Shown here one piece after another: positions 11,288 to 19,648 of a DNA stretch of 24,123 nucleotides (position 1 is its first letter; the number at the start of each line of letters is the position of its first letter). The translations under genes were made by a program, and so were the position numbers. The stretch comes from a virus. The stretch lies in IMG/VR virus record IMGVR_UViG_3300004448_000479, positions 1-24,123 of that record, one strand, 5' to 3'. The notes beneath the pieces are model-generated. The model was not told where the DNA came from. It saw only the letters and a program-made list of their open reading frames with translations, and searched no databases.

Positions 11288-13496
11288 ATACAAGGGTCGA
11301 AAGGTAACTCTTAACAAGCCCTTTAGAACTCAAGGCGGCAAAAAGAAATTTGCAGTCTATGTCCAAAAGCCTGGTGGTCGAGTAGTCATTGTACGCTTTG
11401 GCGACCCTAACATGGAAATTAAGCGTGACGACCCTAAGCGACGAAAGGCATTCCGTGACCGACACTCTTGCTCCGAAAAGAAAGACCGTACCACTCCTGG
11501 TTATTGGTCATGCCAACAGTGGCGTAAAAGCGCACCTGTTCAAGGAGAAGAATTAGATATGGACAATAACGAATCTTGGGAATTGAATGAAGTCCAAGCC
11601 ATCTTTGAAGATATTGAAGAAATCATTGAAGCAGAAGAAGAACCTTGTGGAGATGAAGGAGATTGTGGGTGTGGTTGCGATAAAACAGTCGAAGCACAAA
11701 ATCCTGCTGCTCCAAAGAAAGATAGAATTAAGGGCTCCCCAAAGAACAAGGAAGATTCGGCAAAGAACAAGAGTGGAAAGATTACCTTCTCCGATTCAGT
11801 TACTAAATCCCTATCAACAAAGGCCAAAGAACACAACGAAAGTTCTGACAAAAAGGTTAGTCTTGGTATGCTAAAATCAGTTTACCGTCGTGGTGCAGGC
11901 GCATATTCTACATCTCACCGAACAGGTATTTCAAGGGCTGCTTGGTCAATGGCTCGTGTCAATGCCTTCCTTAAGTTAGTCCGTAGTGGAAAACCATCTA
12001 ACCCAAAGTATGTTCAAGATAATGACCTCCTTCCCAAAAATCATGCTCGTGCTTCAGAAGATGAAGAAGAAGATGAATACAAAGCAGTTAGTGATGTTTT
12101 CGACAATCCAGCTGAAGCCATGAAAAGGGCAAAGGAAATGGGCTGTGATGAAGTCCATTCACACACCGAAGATGGAAAGACTGTTTTCATGCCTTGTAAA
12201 TCCCACAGTGAATACAAAAACAAGAACGGCGGTGTCGATGTTGAAGGCTACTATCATAAGAAAAAGATAGAAGCAGAAGGGACTTGCTGGGAAGGGTACA
12301 AGCAAGACGGTATGAAGAAAAAGGGTGATAAGATGGTTCCTAATTGTGTTAGGGTAGCAGTCACTACTGACCTAACCGTTAAATCTGTTGAAACAGTTCT
12401 TGAAGCGTCAAGTGGAAAATCAATGATTATGATTTCCGGTGTTGCATTCCACGAAGGTATGAACAAGAATTCTTGGGAAATTACCAAAGTTGGTGCTGAA
12501 AAATTGCTCCCGCAAATGATTGGTGCAGATATTACTCTTAATCATCCCAAAGCAACTAATGGGAAATTTAGAAGGAATATGACAGGTCTTGATGAAGGAG
12601 TTGTCGGAAGGATTACATCTGCCACTATGGAAGATAAGGAAGGAGATTCTTGGGAAGTTAGATTTACAGGTAGTGTCGAACGAAGCGAATTGTTTGAAGT
12701 ACTCGAATCAGGTCTATGGCTCCGTGAAGGATATGGAGTATCAATTGGTGGAACAGGTGTTCCTGATAAAGTTGTTGAAGCAGCTGACGGAAGACAAGGT
12801 ATGGTTTTTGAATCCGACTTTAATTTTGACCACTTGGCTATTGTCCATAAACCAGCATACACTCGTGCAGTTATTGATGAAGCAGTTCGTGTAGAAAGTA
12901 CTGCTCCGTCAGCATCACAAGATACCCCTCATCTGGATAAATCGTCGGAAATTGAGGCAACCTTTATACCTACTTCACCTCAGTCGGAAGATTACGGAAC
13001 GGGATTGGAAATGACTGACGAAGAAATTATTGAACCTGTCGCTGAAGAATTGGTCGCATCGGAAGACCTTTCTCTTAAGATGGCAGAATTGGAAAAAGCA
13101 CTTATCATGGCAAATAGTCGTGTCGCAGAATTTGAAGAAATTGAAGATTCACGAGCTGAATCAGCTCGACTTGAACTCGTTGCAAGCGCAACTGAAATGG
13201 GTCTTAAAGGTCACGAAGCACTTCCTGCTGAAACCATTAAGGAACTCATCGCATCTTGGGCTGATTCTAAGCCTATCGCACGGGAAATGAAACCTGTTGA
13301 ACCTGCTTCTTCCCCAACTACCGCAACGGCTTCTACTGCAGTTGTTGCAAATTACCTCAACGGACGAATCGTTGAATCACCTGAAGCATCTTATGCTGCT
13401 TCATTCAATTCATTGGTTGCTGCATACAACCGTGGCTCTGCTACGGAAGGACGCGCACCAACCTTTGAAGAAGCCAAAAACAAGGGGTTGATTTGA
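11268..13496 (+). CDS. Multi-domain prohead protease and scaffold
   Basis: The product is 742 residues from ATG 11268 (GTG 11259 is possible). It overlaps the GNAT gene by 20 nt. Domains seen, in order: a basic N-terminal module (about 7-87; GKKKFAVYV, VRFGDPNMEIKRDD, YWSCQQW) known from many marine tailed-virus capsid proteins; an acidic linker with CGDEGDCGCGC (127-137); a helical segment SVYRRGAGAYSTSHRTGISR (204-223); a C-x-GY-K motif module (GTCWEGYKQDGMKKKG ... VPNCVRV, 338-363); a protease-like core (about 385-545) with LNHP (H426), GYGVSIGG (S492) and DHLAIVHKPAY; and a charged coiled-coil C-terminus (about 590-690) that would act as scaffold. H426 and S492 are the likely catalytic pair by family comparison. 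It cleaves and shapes the prohead made by the capsid gene nearby. Confidence 0.8.
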   Translation: MDYQAAEYKGRKVTLNKPFRTQGGKKKFAVYVQKPGGRVVIVRFGDPNMEIKRDDPKRRKAFRDRHSCSEKKDRTTPGYWSCQQWRKSAPVQGEELDMDNNESWELNEVQAIFEDIEEIIEAEEEPCGDEGDCGCGCDKTVEAQNPAAPKKDRIKGSPKNKEDSAKNKSGKITFSDSVTKSLSTKAKEHNESSDKKVSLGMLKSVYRRGAGAYSTSHRTGISRAAWSMARVNAFLKLVRSGKPSNPKYVQDNDLLPKNHARASEDEEEDEYKAVSDVFDNPAEAMKRAKEMGCDEVHSHTEDGKTVFMPCKSHSEYKNKNGGVDVEGYYHKKKIEAEGTCWEGYKQDGMKKKGDKMVPNCVRVAVTTDLTVKSVETVLEASSGKSMIMISGVAFHEGMNKNSWEITKVGAEKLLPQMIGADITLNHPKATNGKFRRNMTGLDEGVVGRITSATMEDKEGDSWEVRFTGSVERSELFEVLESGLWLREGYGVSIGGTGVPDKVVEAADGRQGMVFESDFNFDHLAIVHKPAYTRAVIDEAVRVESTAPSASQDTPHLDKSSEIEATFIPTSPQSEDYGTGLEMTDEEIIEPVAEELVASEDLSLKMAELEKALIMANSRVAEFEEIEDSRAESARLELVASATEMGLKGHEALPAETIKELIASWADSKPIAREMKPVEPASSPTTATASTAVVANYLNGRIVESPEASYAASFNSLVAAYNRGSATEGRAPTFEEAKNKGLI

Positions 13497-13497
13497 A

Positions 13498-13926
13498 ATG
13501 CTAACAGGAATCGGAACGGGGCCAATAAACGGGAATATGAAAGCTGCAAAGACTTGTGCATCAAGCGGTCTTTTGCTCAAAGCTGACGGAACAAATACCC
13601 TAAGTGTTTGTGCTGCTGTTGGTGACACTCCACTTGGTTTGTCCGTTGAACACTCTCACAAAGACAAGGACGGCGCACTCGTTGCTGCTGGTCGTGTTTC
13701 CTTCATGCCAAGCGGTGGTGCAATGTATATTCGTGCCGAAGCTGCTACCTATGTGCAAGGACAAACTCTCTACCTCGGTGCAACTGATGGTACTGTTCAC
13801 AACGCCGATGCTGGCTCCGCAACTGTTGTCGGTGTCTATGTCGGTGCTGGCGAAATTATTTCCGCTGGAAATGTAACTGCAGGCGAAAACAAAATCCTCG
13901 TGAACACAAACAACGCGGGATGGTGA
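13498..13926 (+). CDS. Capsid decoration (cement) protein
   Basis: The product is 142 residues, started 1 nt after the protease stop. The small, beta-rich, Gly/Ala-rich sequence (VGDTPLGLSVEHSHKDKDGA, then YVQGQTLYLGATDGTV and AGSATVVGVYVGAGEII) fits the DUF2190-like family of small decoration proteins that stand just before the major capsid gene and bind the outside of the expanded shell. Codon use is of the highly expressed kind shared with the next gene. The family call is by sequence style and position. Confidence 0.65.
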   Translation: MLTGIGTGPINGNMKAAKTCASSGLLLKADGTNTLSVCAAVGDTPLGLSVEHSHKDKDGALVAAGRVSFMPSGGAMYIRAEAATYVQGQTLYLGATDGTVHNADAGSATVVGVYVGAGEIISAGNVTAGENKILVNTNNAGW

Positions 13927-13932
13927 TTTAAT

Positions 13933-14835
13933 ATGGTAAATGAAAACATTGAAACAATCGTAGCTGGCACTCAAGGCCCATTTGGTCCTGGTGACTCAAT
14001 CAAAGAACAAGTCCTTCGTGACTTTATCCAATTGCAAAGCAATGTGCTTTCGATTGGTACAGACCTCGTCGGAACTCGCACCGTCCCCTGGTTGGAATAC
14101 ACCTGGTACACTGGTGTCGGTGGCTCTTTCACCTACCCAATTGATGATTCGGCAACCGTCGAACCAACAAAGGTCGGAACTCAGAACTACTCGGTTCAAC
14201 TCAAGAAGGGTATGGGTCGTGTGACTTTCCTTGACTCCACCCTCCTTCGTGGCGAATCTTGGGAAAACATGGACCGACAGCAACTTGGTGTGACCCAAGC
14301 ACTTGCTGAATCCATCGACAACCTTGTTCTTAAGGCCCTCCACGCTGGTGCTGGTTCATCCGTTGCTGCTACCGCAGGCTTTGGTACTGGTTCCGCTGAT
14401 GAAGAAAAAGATATTCTTGCTGCTGCTGACCTCATCTTTGACCAAGCCCGTGTTTCTGGAAACGAAATCCTTTCGGTTGTCCTTCCTGCAAGCAAGCGAA
14501 GTGCTCTTTTGAACACTCAACTCTTCGGCAATGTCATTCAATCCCTACAAGACCACCTCAAGGGTGTTTTGGGAATGGAATTCAAGTACACTCGTGACGA
14601 TGGCTCCACTGGCGCAATCGGCTCCGATGCTCTTGTGTTGATTCCTGGCGCACAAACCGCAGAATTCTTCCAATACAACGGACCTGGATTCATGGAAACT
14701 GAATTGACTCGACTACCTGGTGTTGGCTACGACTGGATGCTAACCGGCTACATGGGTTCAATTGTCCACGAACACCAAGATGGCGCAGGTGCAGGTACAA
14801 CCAAGCGAATCGTTAAGATTACTGGCGTTCAATGA
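13933..14835 (+). CDS. Major capsid protein, HK97 fold
   Basis: The product is 300 residues, with GGTGATTTAAT as ribosome site. The order protease, decoration protein, capsid protein is diagnostic, and the sequence fits an HK97-type shell protein: a strand-rich N-terminal arm and E-loop-like region (GTRTVPWLEYTWYTGVGGSF), a long helix (QALAESIDNLVLKALHAG), a second helical part (AADLIFDQARVSGNEILSVV) followed by P-domain-like PASKRSALL, and a C-terminal strand set (PGVGYDWMLTGYMGSIVHEH). There is no large N-terminal scaffold domain, which agrees with a separate scaffold in the preceding gene. Its stop overlaps the next start as ATGA. Confidence 0.85.
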   Translation: MVNENIETIVAGTQGPFGPGDSIKEQVLRDFIQLQSNVLSIGTDLVGTRTVPWLEYTWYTGVGGSFTYPIDDSATVEPTKVGTQNYSVQLKKGMGRVTFLDSTLLRGESWENMDRQQLGVTQALAESIDNLVLKALHAGAGSSVAATAGFGTGSADEEKDILAAADLIFDQARVSGNEILSVVLPASKRSALLNTQLFGNVIQSLQDHLKGVLGMEFKYTRDDGSTGAIGSDALVLIPGAQTAEFFQYNGPGFMETELTRLPGVGYDWMLTGYMGSIVHEHQDGAGAGTTKRIVKITGVQ

Positions 14836-15026
14836 AGGTGAAGTCCTTGTCTGGATTTACAAAATTGGCTGCTTTGCGGCGTTTCGCTCTTTCCCTTGAC
14901 CCCGAAATTTCGGATGAAATGTGGAATAAGATTGCTGCTTTGGGACTTTACGAAGTCACTGAAGAAGATGTTGCCAAAATGCTGAAACCAACAAAGGTGA
15001 AGAAAGATGGCAAGAAAGAAGAATGA
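14832..15026 (+). CDS. Small hypothetical protein after the capsid gene
   Basis: The product is 64 residues, starting in an ATGA overlap with the capsid gene, so translation depends on the capsid gene's termination. It is helical and ends in a Lys-rich tail (KPTKVKKDGKKEE). By position it could be a head-completion or capsid-associated protein. No motif proves this. Its last 20 nt overlap the next gene. Confidence 0.7.
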   Translation: MKVKSLSGFTKLAALRRFALSLDPEISDEMWNKIAALGLYEVTEEDVAKMLKPTKVKKDGKKEE

Positions 15027-15390
15027 AACTGCTAAGAAAGAAGTGAAGGCTCCAAAGCCTAAGCGTGACTCTAAGGCTGGTATCATTAAGCAACTTGCTT
15101 CTAAAGGTATTATTCCTCGTGAAGATTCAACCCTCGAACAACTTAAGGGTATGCTTGAATGGAAGAGTAACCTCTTTTGGCTCGTCCGATTAGCACGCTC
15201 CACTTCCCCATTCTTGGTTTCTTGCGGTATTAAATCCAAAAAGCAAGTCTATGCTTTACCTGATAACGAAGATAGTAGGATGATTCTAAACACTCGAAGG
15301 TTCGTTATCTTGAAAAGAACACCGACACTCTTAAACGAAGCTGTCATTATCCACTCAATTAGCGGTGGAAAGAATGACAGTAACAACTGA
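15007..15390 (+). CDS. Hypothetical protein, probable head-region component
   Basis: The product is 127 residues from ATG 15007, with AGGTGA about 7 nt upstream inside the previous gene. The first 25 residues are very Lys-rich (ARKKNETAKKEVKAPKPKRD), then a helical segment resembling SAP/HeH-type helices (GIIKQLASKGIIPREDSTLE QLKGML), then a beta-rich half. The helix-extended loop-helix look suggests DNA or protein contact at the capsid; this is weak. It overlaps the next gene by 17 nt. Confidence 0.65.
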   Translation: MARKKNETAKKEVKAPKPKRDSKAGIIKQLASKGIIPREDSTLEQLKGMLEWKSNLFWLVRLARSTSPFLVSCGIKSKKQVYALPDNEDSRMILNTRRFVILKRTPTLLNEAVIIHSISGGKNDSNN

Positions 15391-15763
15391 TAATATCAGA
15401 GATGCTCTTGGCAGACCGAAAGGACTTTTAACTGCCACAATAAATGAATACATTTCATTGAGAACAGCCTTTGTGGATAAAGTGGCTCGAGATGACGCTT
15501 ATCTTAATGATACTACCAATGCTGTTACGACAGCTCAAAAGGAAGTTGCTATTAAAGCGTTAGTTGCAATTGATTGCCTAACAATCTTAGTAGATACCGT
15601 ACCAAGCGCATACAATAATGCTGATGATGCTCGTTTCCAGGATAGAAGATTTCAATACCAACTCGATGTTTTTAGGAAGAGGGCAAATGACGCACTATCA
15701 ATGGTTGCAGATAGTGGAGCGAAAGCGTTTGCCACAAGTAGTACAGATTCAAGAATAGTGTGA
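15374..15763 (+). CDS. Hypothetical helical protein
   Basis: The product is 129 residues, started at ATG 15374 with GGTGGAAAG just upstream; GTG 15365 is an alternative. The sequence is helical (GLLTATINEYISLRTAFVDK, then ALVAIDCLTILVDTVPSAYN) and acidic-basic mixed, ending with a short Ser/Thr-rich tail. No family is recognised. It sits between the capsid gene and a fibre gene, so a connector or fibre-attachment role is possible. Confidence 0.65.
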   Translation: MTVTTDNIRDALGRPKGLLTATINEYISLRTAFVDKVARDDAYLNDTTNAVTTAQKEVAIKALVAIDCLTILVDTVPSAYNNADDARFQDRRFQYQLDVFRKRANDALSMVADSGAKAFATSSTDSRIV

Positions 15764-15771
15764 GTGATTAA

Positions 15772-18009
15772 ATGACAGATTACCTTTGGAATGGGTCAGT
15801 AGATTCGAGTTCAACACAGGCTGACAATTGGACTCCATCTGGTGTCCCAGCCGCATCTGATACTGTCCTTTTTTCATCTGGTGCTACCAATCCCTGCATT
15901 TGGACTCAAGCAAGTATTACAAGTTTTAGTCAGACTGCAACTGAAGTAGTCACAATCAATGTACCAATTCTAACTGTTAGTGGAACCTTTACTCATCAAG
16001 GAACGATAGGCATTCATTCATCACAAGCAACAGTAACTATCAGATTAACAGGTACATCAAGCACACTATATAGATTTGGAGCAAAGACTGTCACTTCTTG
16101 GCAAAGTGCTGATGAAAAGGCAAAGGTGACTATCCAACATAAAGGTGTTGGTACACATCACATTCTTGACAATGGCGAATATCCCACCCTTGAAATCTTT
16201 GGCAAAATTACCCCACACCCACCATCAAGCACTGAAAGTACATTTGATGAAGTAGATATTGCTACTCTAACATTTGATGCCACAGGATTCTTTTCAGAGG
16301 CAAGTGCATTAGTCTTTAAGAGCAACGCATTTGAAGAAAGAAAAAGAGTTTTTAGAATTCGCTCAATAGGAAGTTGGTCAGCATTAAAACACGAACCAGG
16401 AAAGGGTACTTGGATTTACTACGCCACAAATTCAGGGTTTGAACTCCCAATGACAGGTTCTAACATAGCATCAACAGCTAACTTCGTTGCAAAAACAGGA
16501 CAAATAAGAATAACTACCACTGTTTCAGGTAATAAGATTAAAATTCCTCCAGGTCCTCACTTTTTAGAAAAGTTGACAATAGACACCGGAGTTATTTGTA
16601 TTTGTGATAGAGGGGGAGCAGAACTAAGAATGACTAATCGCCCTAAGATTGATGGTGCTTGGCAATTCGTACAAGTAGCAGATGGTATCTATGTTTCATC
16701 CAAAGAAGACATAACTCTTCCCATAACCCACGGAGGGACAGGAGAAACAACTGCCCAAGAAGCGATTAATTCACTATCGTCAGTTTCTGCTGCAACTAAT
16801 GAGCATGTATTAACAAAGGACAGCAGTAGTGGTAATGCCATTTGGAAGGCTGGTGGTGCTGGCCCTACTGGGCCTACTGGACCTGCTGGCCCCACAGGAC
16901 CTGCTGGGCCAACGGGACCGACAGGACCTGCTGGTAGTGCCGGAGCAGATGGGAGTGCAATTGACATTTCATCGCTCGCAGCTAACACTTCAATTGCCGA
17001 TGCTGACCTCCTCCTCTTGGACGATGGGGCTAATGGGACCAATAGAAAAATCACTTTTACCGAAGTCAAGGAATGGATTCGTGGAGATGGAGTGCAAACG
17101 GGCGCTGTTTCCAATGGTGGTGTGAACGAACTGGCCATTCGTGATTCAAGGTCCGATGGAGATGTTCACCCCAACGACTTCCCTGTGAGGTCTGTTTCGT
17201 TTGACTTTACCGACGACATAACAAATTCACCGAACACATGGGATTCAGTTATGACGATGAAGGGTTGGAGTACCAATTATAGGGCTTGGCAATTATTTTC
17301 TAATTCTTCCACCAACTCTTCTTCTGTTGATGAAGAACCGTTGTTCTTCCGTGTCGGAGAGGAAGATGTGCAAGACGGGTGGGGTTCCATCAAGGAAGTT
17401 CTCACCTTCGCTGGGACGGCTCCACGGGTGGACGGTGCGGCAGGTCAAGTACTCCAAACCAACGGTTCCGGCGTACTTTCATGGGCCACTATTTCTGGTG
17501 GTTCAGTGGCTCCAATCACTCTTGATACAGGCAACAACCGTGTAGGAATTAACGAGGCATCCCCTGACTATGACCTCCATGTGCATTCAGGCGACGCCGA
17601 CTATTCAGTTAAATTTGAACACGCTCAAGGTCAAACCCTATTCAACGCATACGGTCATATCCAATTGCAGAATGACAACACAAACCCTACTGATGGTGCA
17701 ACACTTGACAACCCAGTCTGGCAAATCGGTCAACGAGATGGCGGTCAACTTGACATAGCATTTGGGAATATAGCAAATCAATTGGTTGGGGCCAGTGACG
17801 CTCTCATCTCATTGAAGCGAGCCAACAATACCAACACTGGTGCGAAGCAAATAGGCTTCTTTGGTGCTACTGCCGCTTCCCAACCGACAGTTCAAGGGCC
17901 AATGGCCTTTGGTTTTAATCCCGCCACAGCAACAGCAAACGAATTAGCAAACCAACAAAGTCTTGATAGTATTGTAGCAGCACTACAGGCTCTTGGACTT
18001 TCAGCATGA
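15772..18009 (+). CDS. Large fibre-like virion protein with a collagen-like segment
   Basis: The product is 745 residues. The N-terminus (YLWNGSVDSSSTQADNWTPS) carries a W-x-NW-P-x-D motif seen in repetitive surface beta-helix proteins. Residues to about 310 are beta-rich, with many Thr/Ser. PITHGGTGETTAQEA (about 318-332) is a motif typical of phage tail fibres. About 363-395 is a run of Gly-Pro-Thr and Gly-Pro-Ala triplets, a collagen-like trimer rod. The C-terminal half (about 400-745) repeats fibre-style motifs (VLQTNGSGVLSWA, VGINEASPDYDLHVHSGD). It probably forms a trimeric host-contact fibre or head fibre. It stands between capsid and connector genes, not after the tape measure where tail fibres usually lie. 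Confidence 0.8.
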   Translation: MTDYLWNGSVDSSSTQADNWTPSGVPAASDTVLFSSGATNPCIWTQASITSFSQTATEVVTINVPILTVSGTFTHQGTIGIHSSQATVTIRLTGTSSTLYRFGAKTVTSWQSADEKAKVTIQHKGVGTHHILDNGEYPTLEIFGKITPHPPSSTESTFDEVDIATLTFDATGFFSEASALVFKSNAFEERKRVFRIRSIGSWSALKHEPGKGTWIYYATNSGFELPMTGSNIASTANFVAKTGQIRITTTVSGNKIKIPPGPHFLEKLTIDTGVICICDRGGAELRMTNRPKIDGAWQFVQVADGIYVSSKEDITLPITHGGTGETTAQEAINSLSSVSAATNEHVLTKDSSSGNAIWKAGGAGPTGPTGPAGPTGPAGPTGPTGPAGSAGADGSAIDISSLAANTSIADADLLLLDDGANGTNRKITFTEVKEWIRGDGVQTGAVSNGGVNELAIRDSRSDGDVHPNDFPVRSVSFDFTDDITNSPNTWDSVMTMKGWSTNYRAWQLFSNSSTNSSSVDEEPLFFRVGEEDVQDGWGSIKEVLTFAGTAPRVDGAAGQVLQTNGSGVLSWATISGGSVAPITLDTGNNRVGINEASPDYDLHVHSGDADYSVKFEHAQGQTLFNAYGHIQLQNDNTNPTDGATLDNPVWQIGQRDGGQLDIAFGNIANQLVGASDALISLKRANNTNTGAKQIGFFGATAASQPTVQGPMAFGFNPATATANELANQQSLDSIVAALQALGLSA
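16858..16947 (+). repeat. Collagen-like Gly-x-Y coding repeat
   Basis: A run of 9-nt units coding Gly-Pro-Thr/Ala triplets, written with varied synonymous codons (GGCCCT, GGGCCT, GGACCT, GGCCCC). Varied codons argue for selection on protein sequence rather than recent slippage. Confidence 0.75.
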
Positions 18010-18019
18010 GGTGAATAAA

Positions 18020-18199
18020 ATGAATAGATGGTTAGAAGAATATGTTGATAGTATAATGAAAGAACAAATTGTAGTAAATGGTATTTTTACCAACAAGTTT
18101 ATACGAGCTCTTGCTGCTTTGTTCAGATATGGGCGAATTGAGGAAGGGCAAAGTAGTGTATCAACCGCCGGAGCGGTGCTACACGAATGTTCTGATTGA
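18020..18199 (+). CDS. Small hypothetical protein
   Basis: The product is 59 residues, started at ATG 18020 with GAGGTGA upstream. The first 40 residues form an amphipathic helical protein (NRWLEEYVDSIMKEQIVVNG, KFIRALAALFRYG). The last 20 residues lie in DNA that also encodes the start of the next gene in another frame, which makes either the end of this gene or the start of the next one doubtful. No family is recognised. Confidence 0.5.
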   Translation: MNRWLEEYVDSIMKEQIVVNGIFTNKFIRALAALFRYGRIEEGQSSVSTAGAVLHECSD

Positions 18200-18299
18200 A
18201 GAAACACCTCATGGCTTAAAGATTTACAAGAAGGAAGGAGAACGACACTTTCTTGTAATTCCGTGGTCAAAGGTAGTCCAAATTAACACTGGGGAATAA
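18129..18299 (+). CDS. Small beta-rich hypothetical protein
   Basis: The product is 56 residues from ATG 18129. The sequence (GELRKGKVVYQPPERCYTNV, then GLKIYKKEGERHFLVIPWSK) looks like a compact beta domain. It overlaps the preceding gene by 71 nt in a different frame, and no strong ribosome site precedes ATG 18129. A frameshift joining the two frames, or a true long overlap, are both possible. It is 3 nt before the next GTG start. Confidence 0.6.
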   Translation: MGELRKGKVVYQPPERCYTNVLIEETPHGLKIYKKEGERHFLVIPWSKVVQINTGE

Positions 18300-18302
18300 A
18301 TT

Positions 18303-18503
18303 GTGGATATTGAATACATTGTGCTGCTTTTGGGTATTATTGCTATTGCTTCTGAAAGAAGTTATCGGCTATACCTTAAGTTTAAAGACGGAAAGATTGA
18401 TTTGGACGACTTACAGGAAATAGTATCTGAAGCGACTGACATTATTGAAGATACTAAGGAAGAGATAGAATCTGCCAAAGAGGCGACTGAAGATGGGGCT
18501 TGA
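18303..18503 (+). CDS. Small membrane-anchored acidic protein
   Basis: The product is 66 residues from GTG 18303, 3 nt after the preceding stop. Residues about 5-18 (YIVLLLGIIAIASE) are a short hydrophobic helix, followed by a short basic patch and then a long, very acidic helix (DLQEIVSEATDIIEDTKEEI). The form fits a small membrane protein of a lysis or virion-membrane cassette. Its end overlaps the next gene by 11 nt. Confidence 0.65.
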   Translation: MDIEYIVLLLGIIAIASERSYRLYLKFKDGKIDLDDLQEIVSEATDIIEDTKEEIESAKEATEDGA

Positions 18504-18645
18504 AGAAAAAGTTGAATCTTTGGACATGAGAGTGGAACTGCTTGAAAAGGCAGTTTATGAATTGTCCGTTATGGCTAAATACATTAAATACGCAGCTGTA
18601 GCGCTGTTCGCATCTCTTGGTGTTGATTTACAAGGAGTCATGTGA
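18493..18645 (+). CDS. 50-residue coiled-coil and transmembrane protein, XhlA-like shape
   Basis: ATG 18493 to TGA 18643-18645, overlapping the previous gene by 11 nt. The product (MGLEEKVESLDMRVELLEKA...) has a heptad coiled coil over residues 3-25 and a hydrophobic helix over about 27-45 (AKYIKYAAVALFASLGVDL). This is the layout of small XhlA/haemolysin-type holin accessory proteins. The match is in architecture only. Together with the gene at 18303 it forms a pair of small membrane proteins inside the structural operon. Confidence 0.65.
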   Translation: MGLEEKVESLDMRVELLEKAVYELSVMAKYIKYAAVALFASLGVDLQGVM

Positions 18646-18646
18646 T

Positions 18647-19648
18647 ATGACTTACTATTGCAGCGTAGCAGATGTCGCAGACAGAATGTCCTTAACTTCC
18701 CAAGAAAGGTTATCTGCTACATCAAAGATTACCAGCTCTATCCGAAGGGCTACTATCGAAATAGACCAAGAATTTTACGACAGGGGCCGAAGTGAACCAA
18801 GCAAATCTATTTCAGATACCACTACTTCTTCTGATGTGTCTGCTGGAAATACAACTGCAGGATTAAGTAACGCAGACAACTTTACCTTGTCTGGTAAAGG
18901 GAACATAGACGGTGATTCATTTTCATGGACTGGAAAGGATGGAGGGGTTAGCCTTCTAACTATTGCAAATGCTGGAAATAATTATTCATCTGGAACTCTT
19001 TCTGCGACAGGTGGAGTGGGTAGTGGTTTTGCTGGTACATACACAGTAACTGCTAATGGTGGCGTTACAAACGCAACTCTAAATGCTGGTGGTACAGGAT
19101 ATAGCTCATCAACAACATATTCCACTACTTCTTCTGGTGATGGAACAGGGTTAACTGTTGAAGTCCTTGTCAATACTGGAGTCATTACAGGTCTTGACTC
19201 TGTTATTTCTGTTGGGAGCGGTTATGTTGTCGGTGAAGTAGTTACTCTAACCGGTGGGGGTAATAACGGAAAATTGACTGTCCAAGCAATTAACTCAACA
19301 ACAGGAAAGATTACTGCAACCAGTATTACCTCTTCTGGAATTTACACCACTTCCCCAGCAACACTTACTATTTCTGATTCTGGAGATGGTAATGCTTCGA
19401 TTACACTACTTTTCAAATTTAACCGATTAACAGGATGCACAGGGATTTCTTTTGACCACTCAAGTGGAGTAGCAGTACAAGAAGGTGAGATAGCACACAT
19501 ACTAAGAGAGATTTGTGCAGATATAGCAACTGGTTTCATCTATGAAGACCAAGCAGTCTTTGGTGAGCGTGACATGAAAGCAAATACATTCCACCAACGA
19601 GGGGCAGCTGCACTTGAGAAAATTGCTCGTCTTGGGGGAATTTCATAG
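18647..19648 (+). CDS. Head-tail adaptor with inserted beta-repeat domains
   Basis: The product is 333 residues, started at ATG 18647 with GGAG upstream. The ends look like a head-tail adaptor: a helical N-terminus (YYCSVADVADRMSLTSQERL ... IDQEFYDRGR, 1-48) and a helical C-terminus (GEIAHILREICADIATGFIY ... KIARLGG, 280-331). Between them lie a small beta module split in two (about 60-97, IDGDSFSWTGK, and about 259-275, LTGCTGISFDHSSG), and inside that a set of repeats with GxGY and TGGG motifs (about 103-255). Typical adaptors are about 100-150 residues, so the extra length is an insertion that would face outward at the neck. The stop overlaps the next GTG. Confidence 0.7.
   Translation: MTYYCSVADVADRMSLTSQERLSATSKITSSIRRATIEIDQEFYDRGRSEPSKSISDTTTSSDVSAGNTTAGLSNADNFTLSGKGNIDGDSFSWTGKDGGVSLLTIANAGNNYSSGTLSATGGVGSGFAGTYTVTANGGVTNATLNAGGTGYSSSTTYSTTSSGDGTGLTVEVLVNTGVITGLDSVISVGSGYVVGEVVTLTGGGNNGKLTVQAINSTTGKITATSITSSGIYTTSPATLTISDSGDGNASITLLFKFNRLTGCTGISFDHSSGVAVQEGEIAHILREICADIATGFIYEDQAVFGERDMKANTFHQRGAAALEKIARLGGIS

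Noticed and set aside
11540-12862. Several minus-strand and alternate-frame ORFs in the protease gene
   Set aside because: They are shadows of one continuous 742-residue frame with recognisable motifs throughout.
16689-17138. 149-residue minus-strand frame
   Set aside because: Shadow of the collagen-like segment; its Pro/Gly repeats are only the complement of the Gly-Pro triplets.
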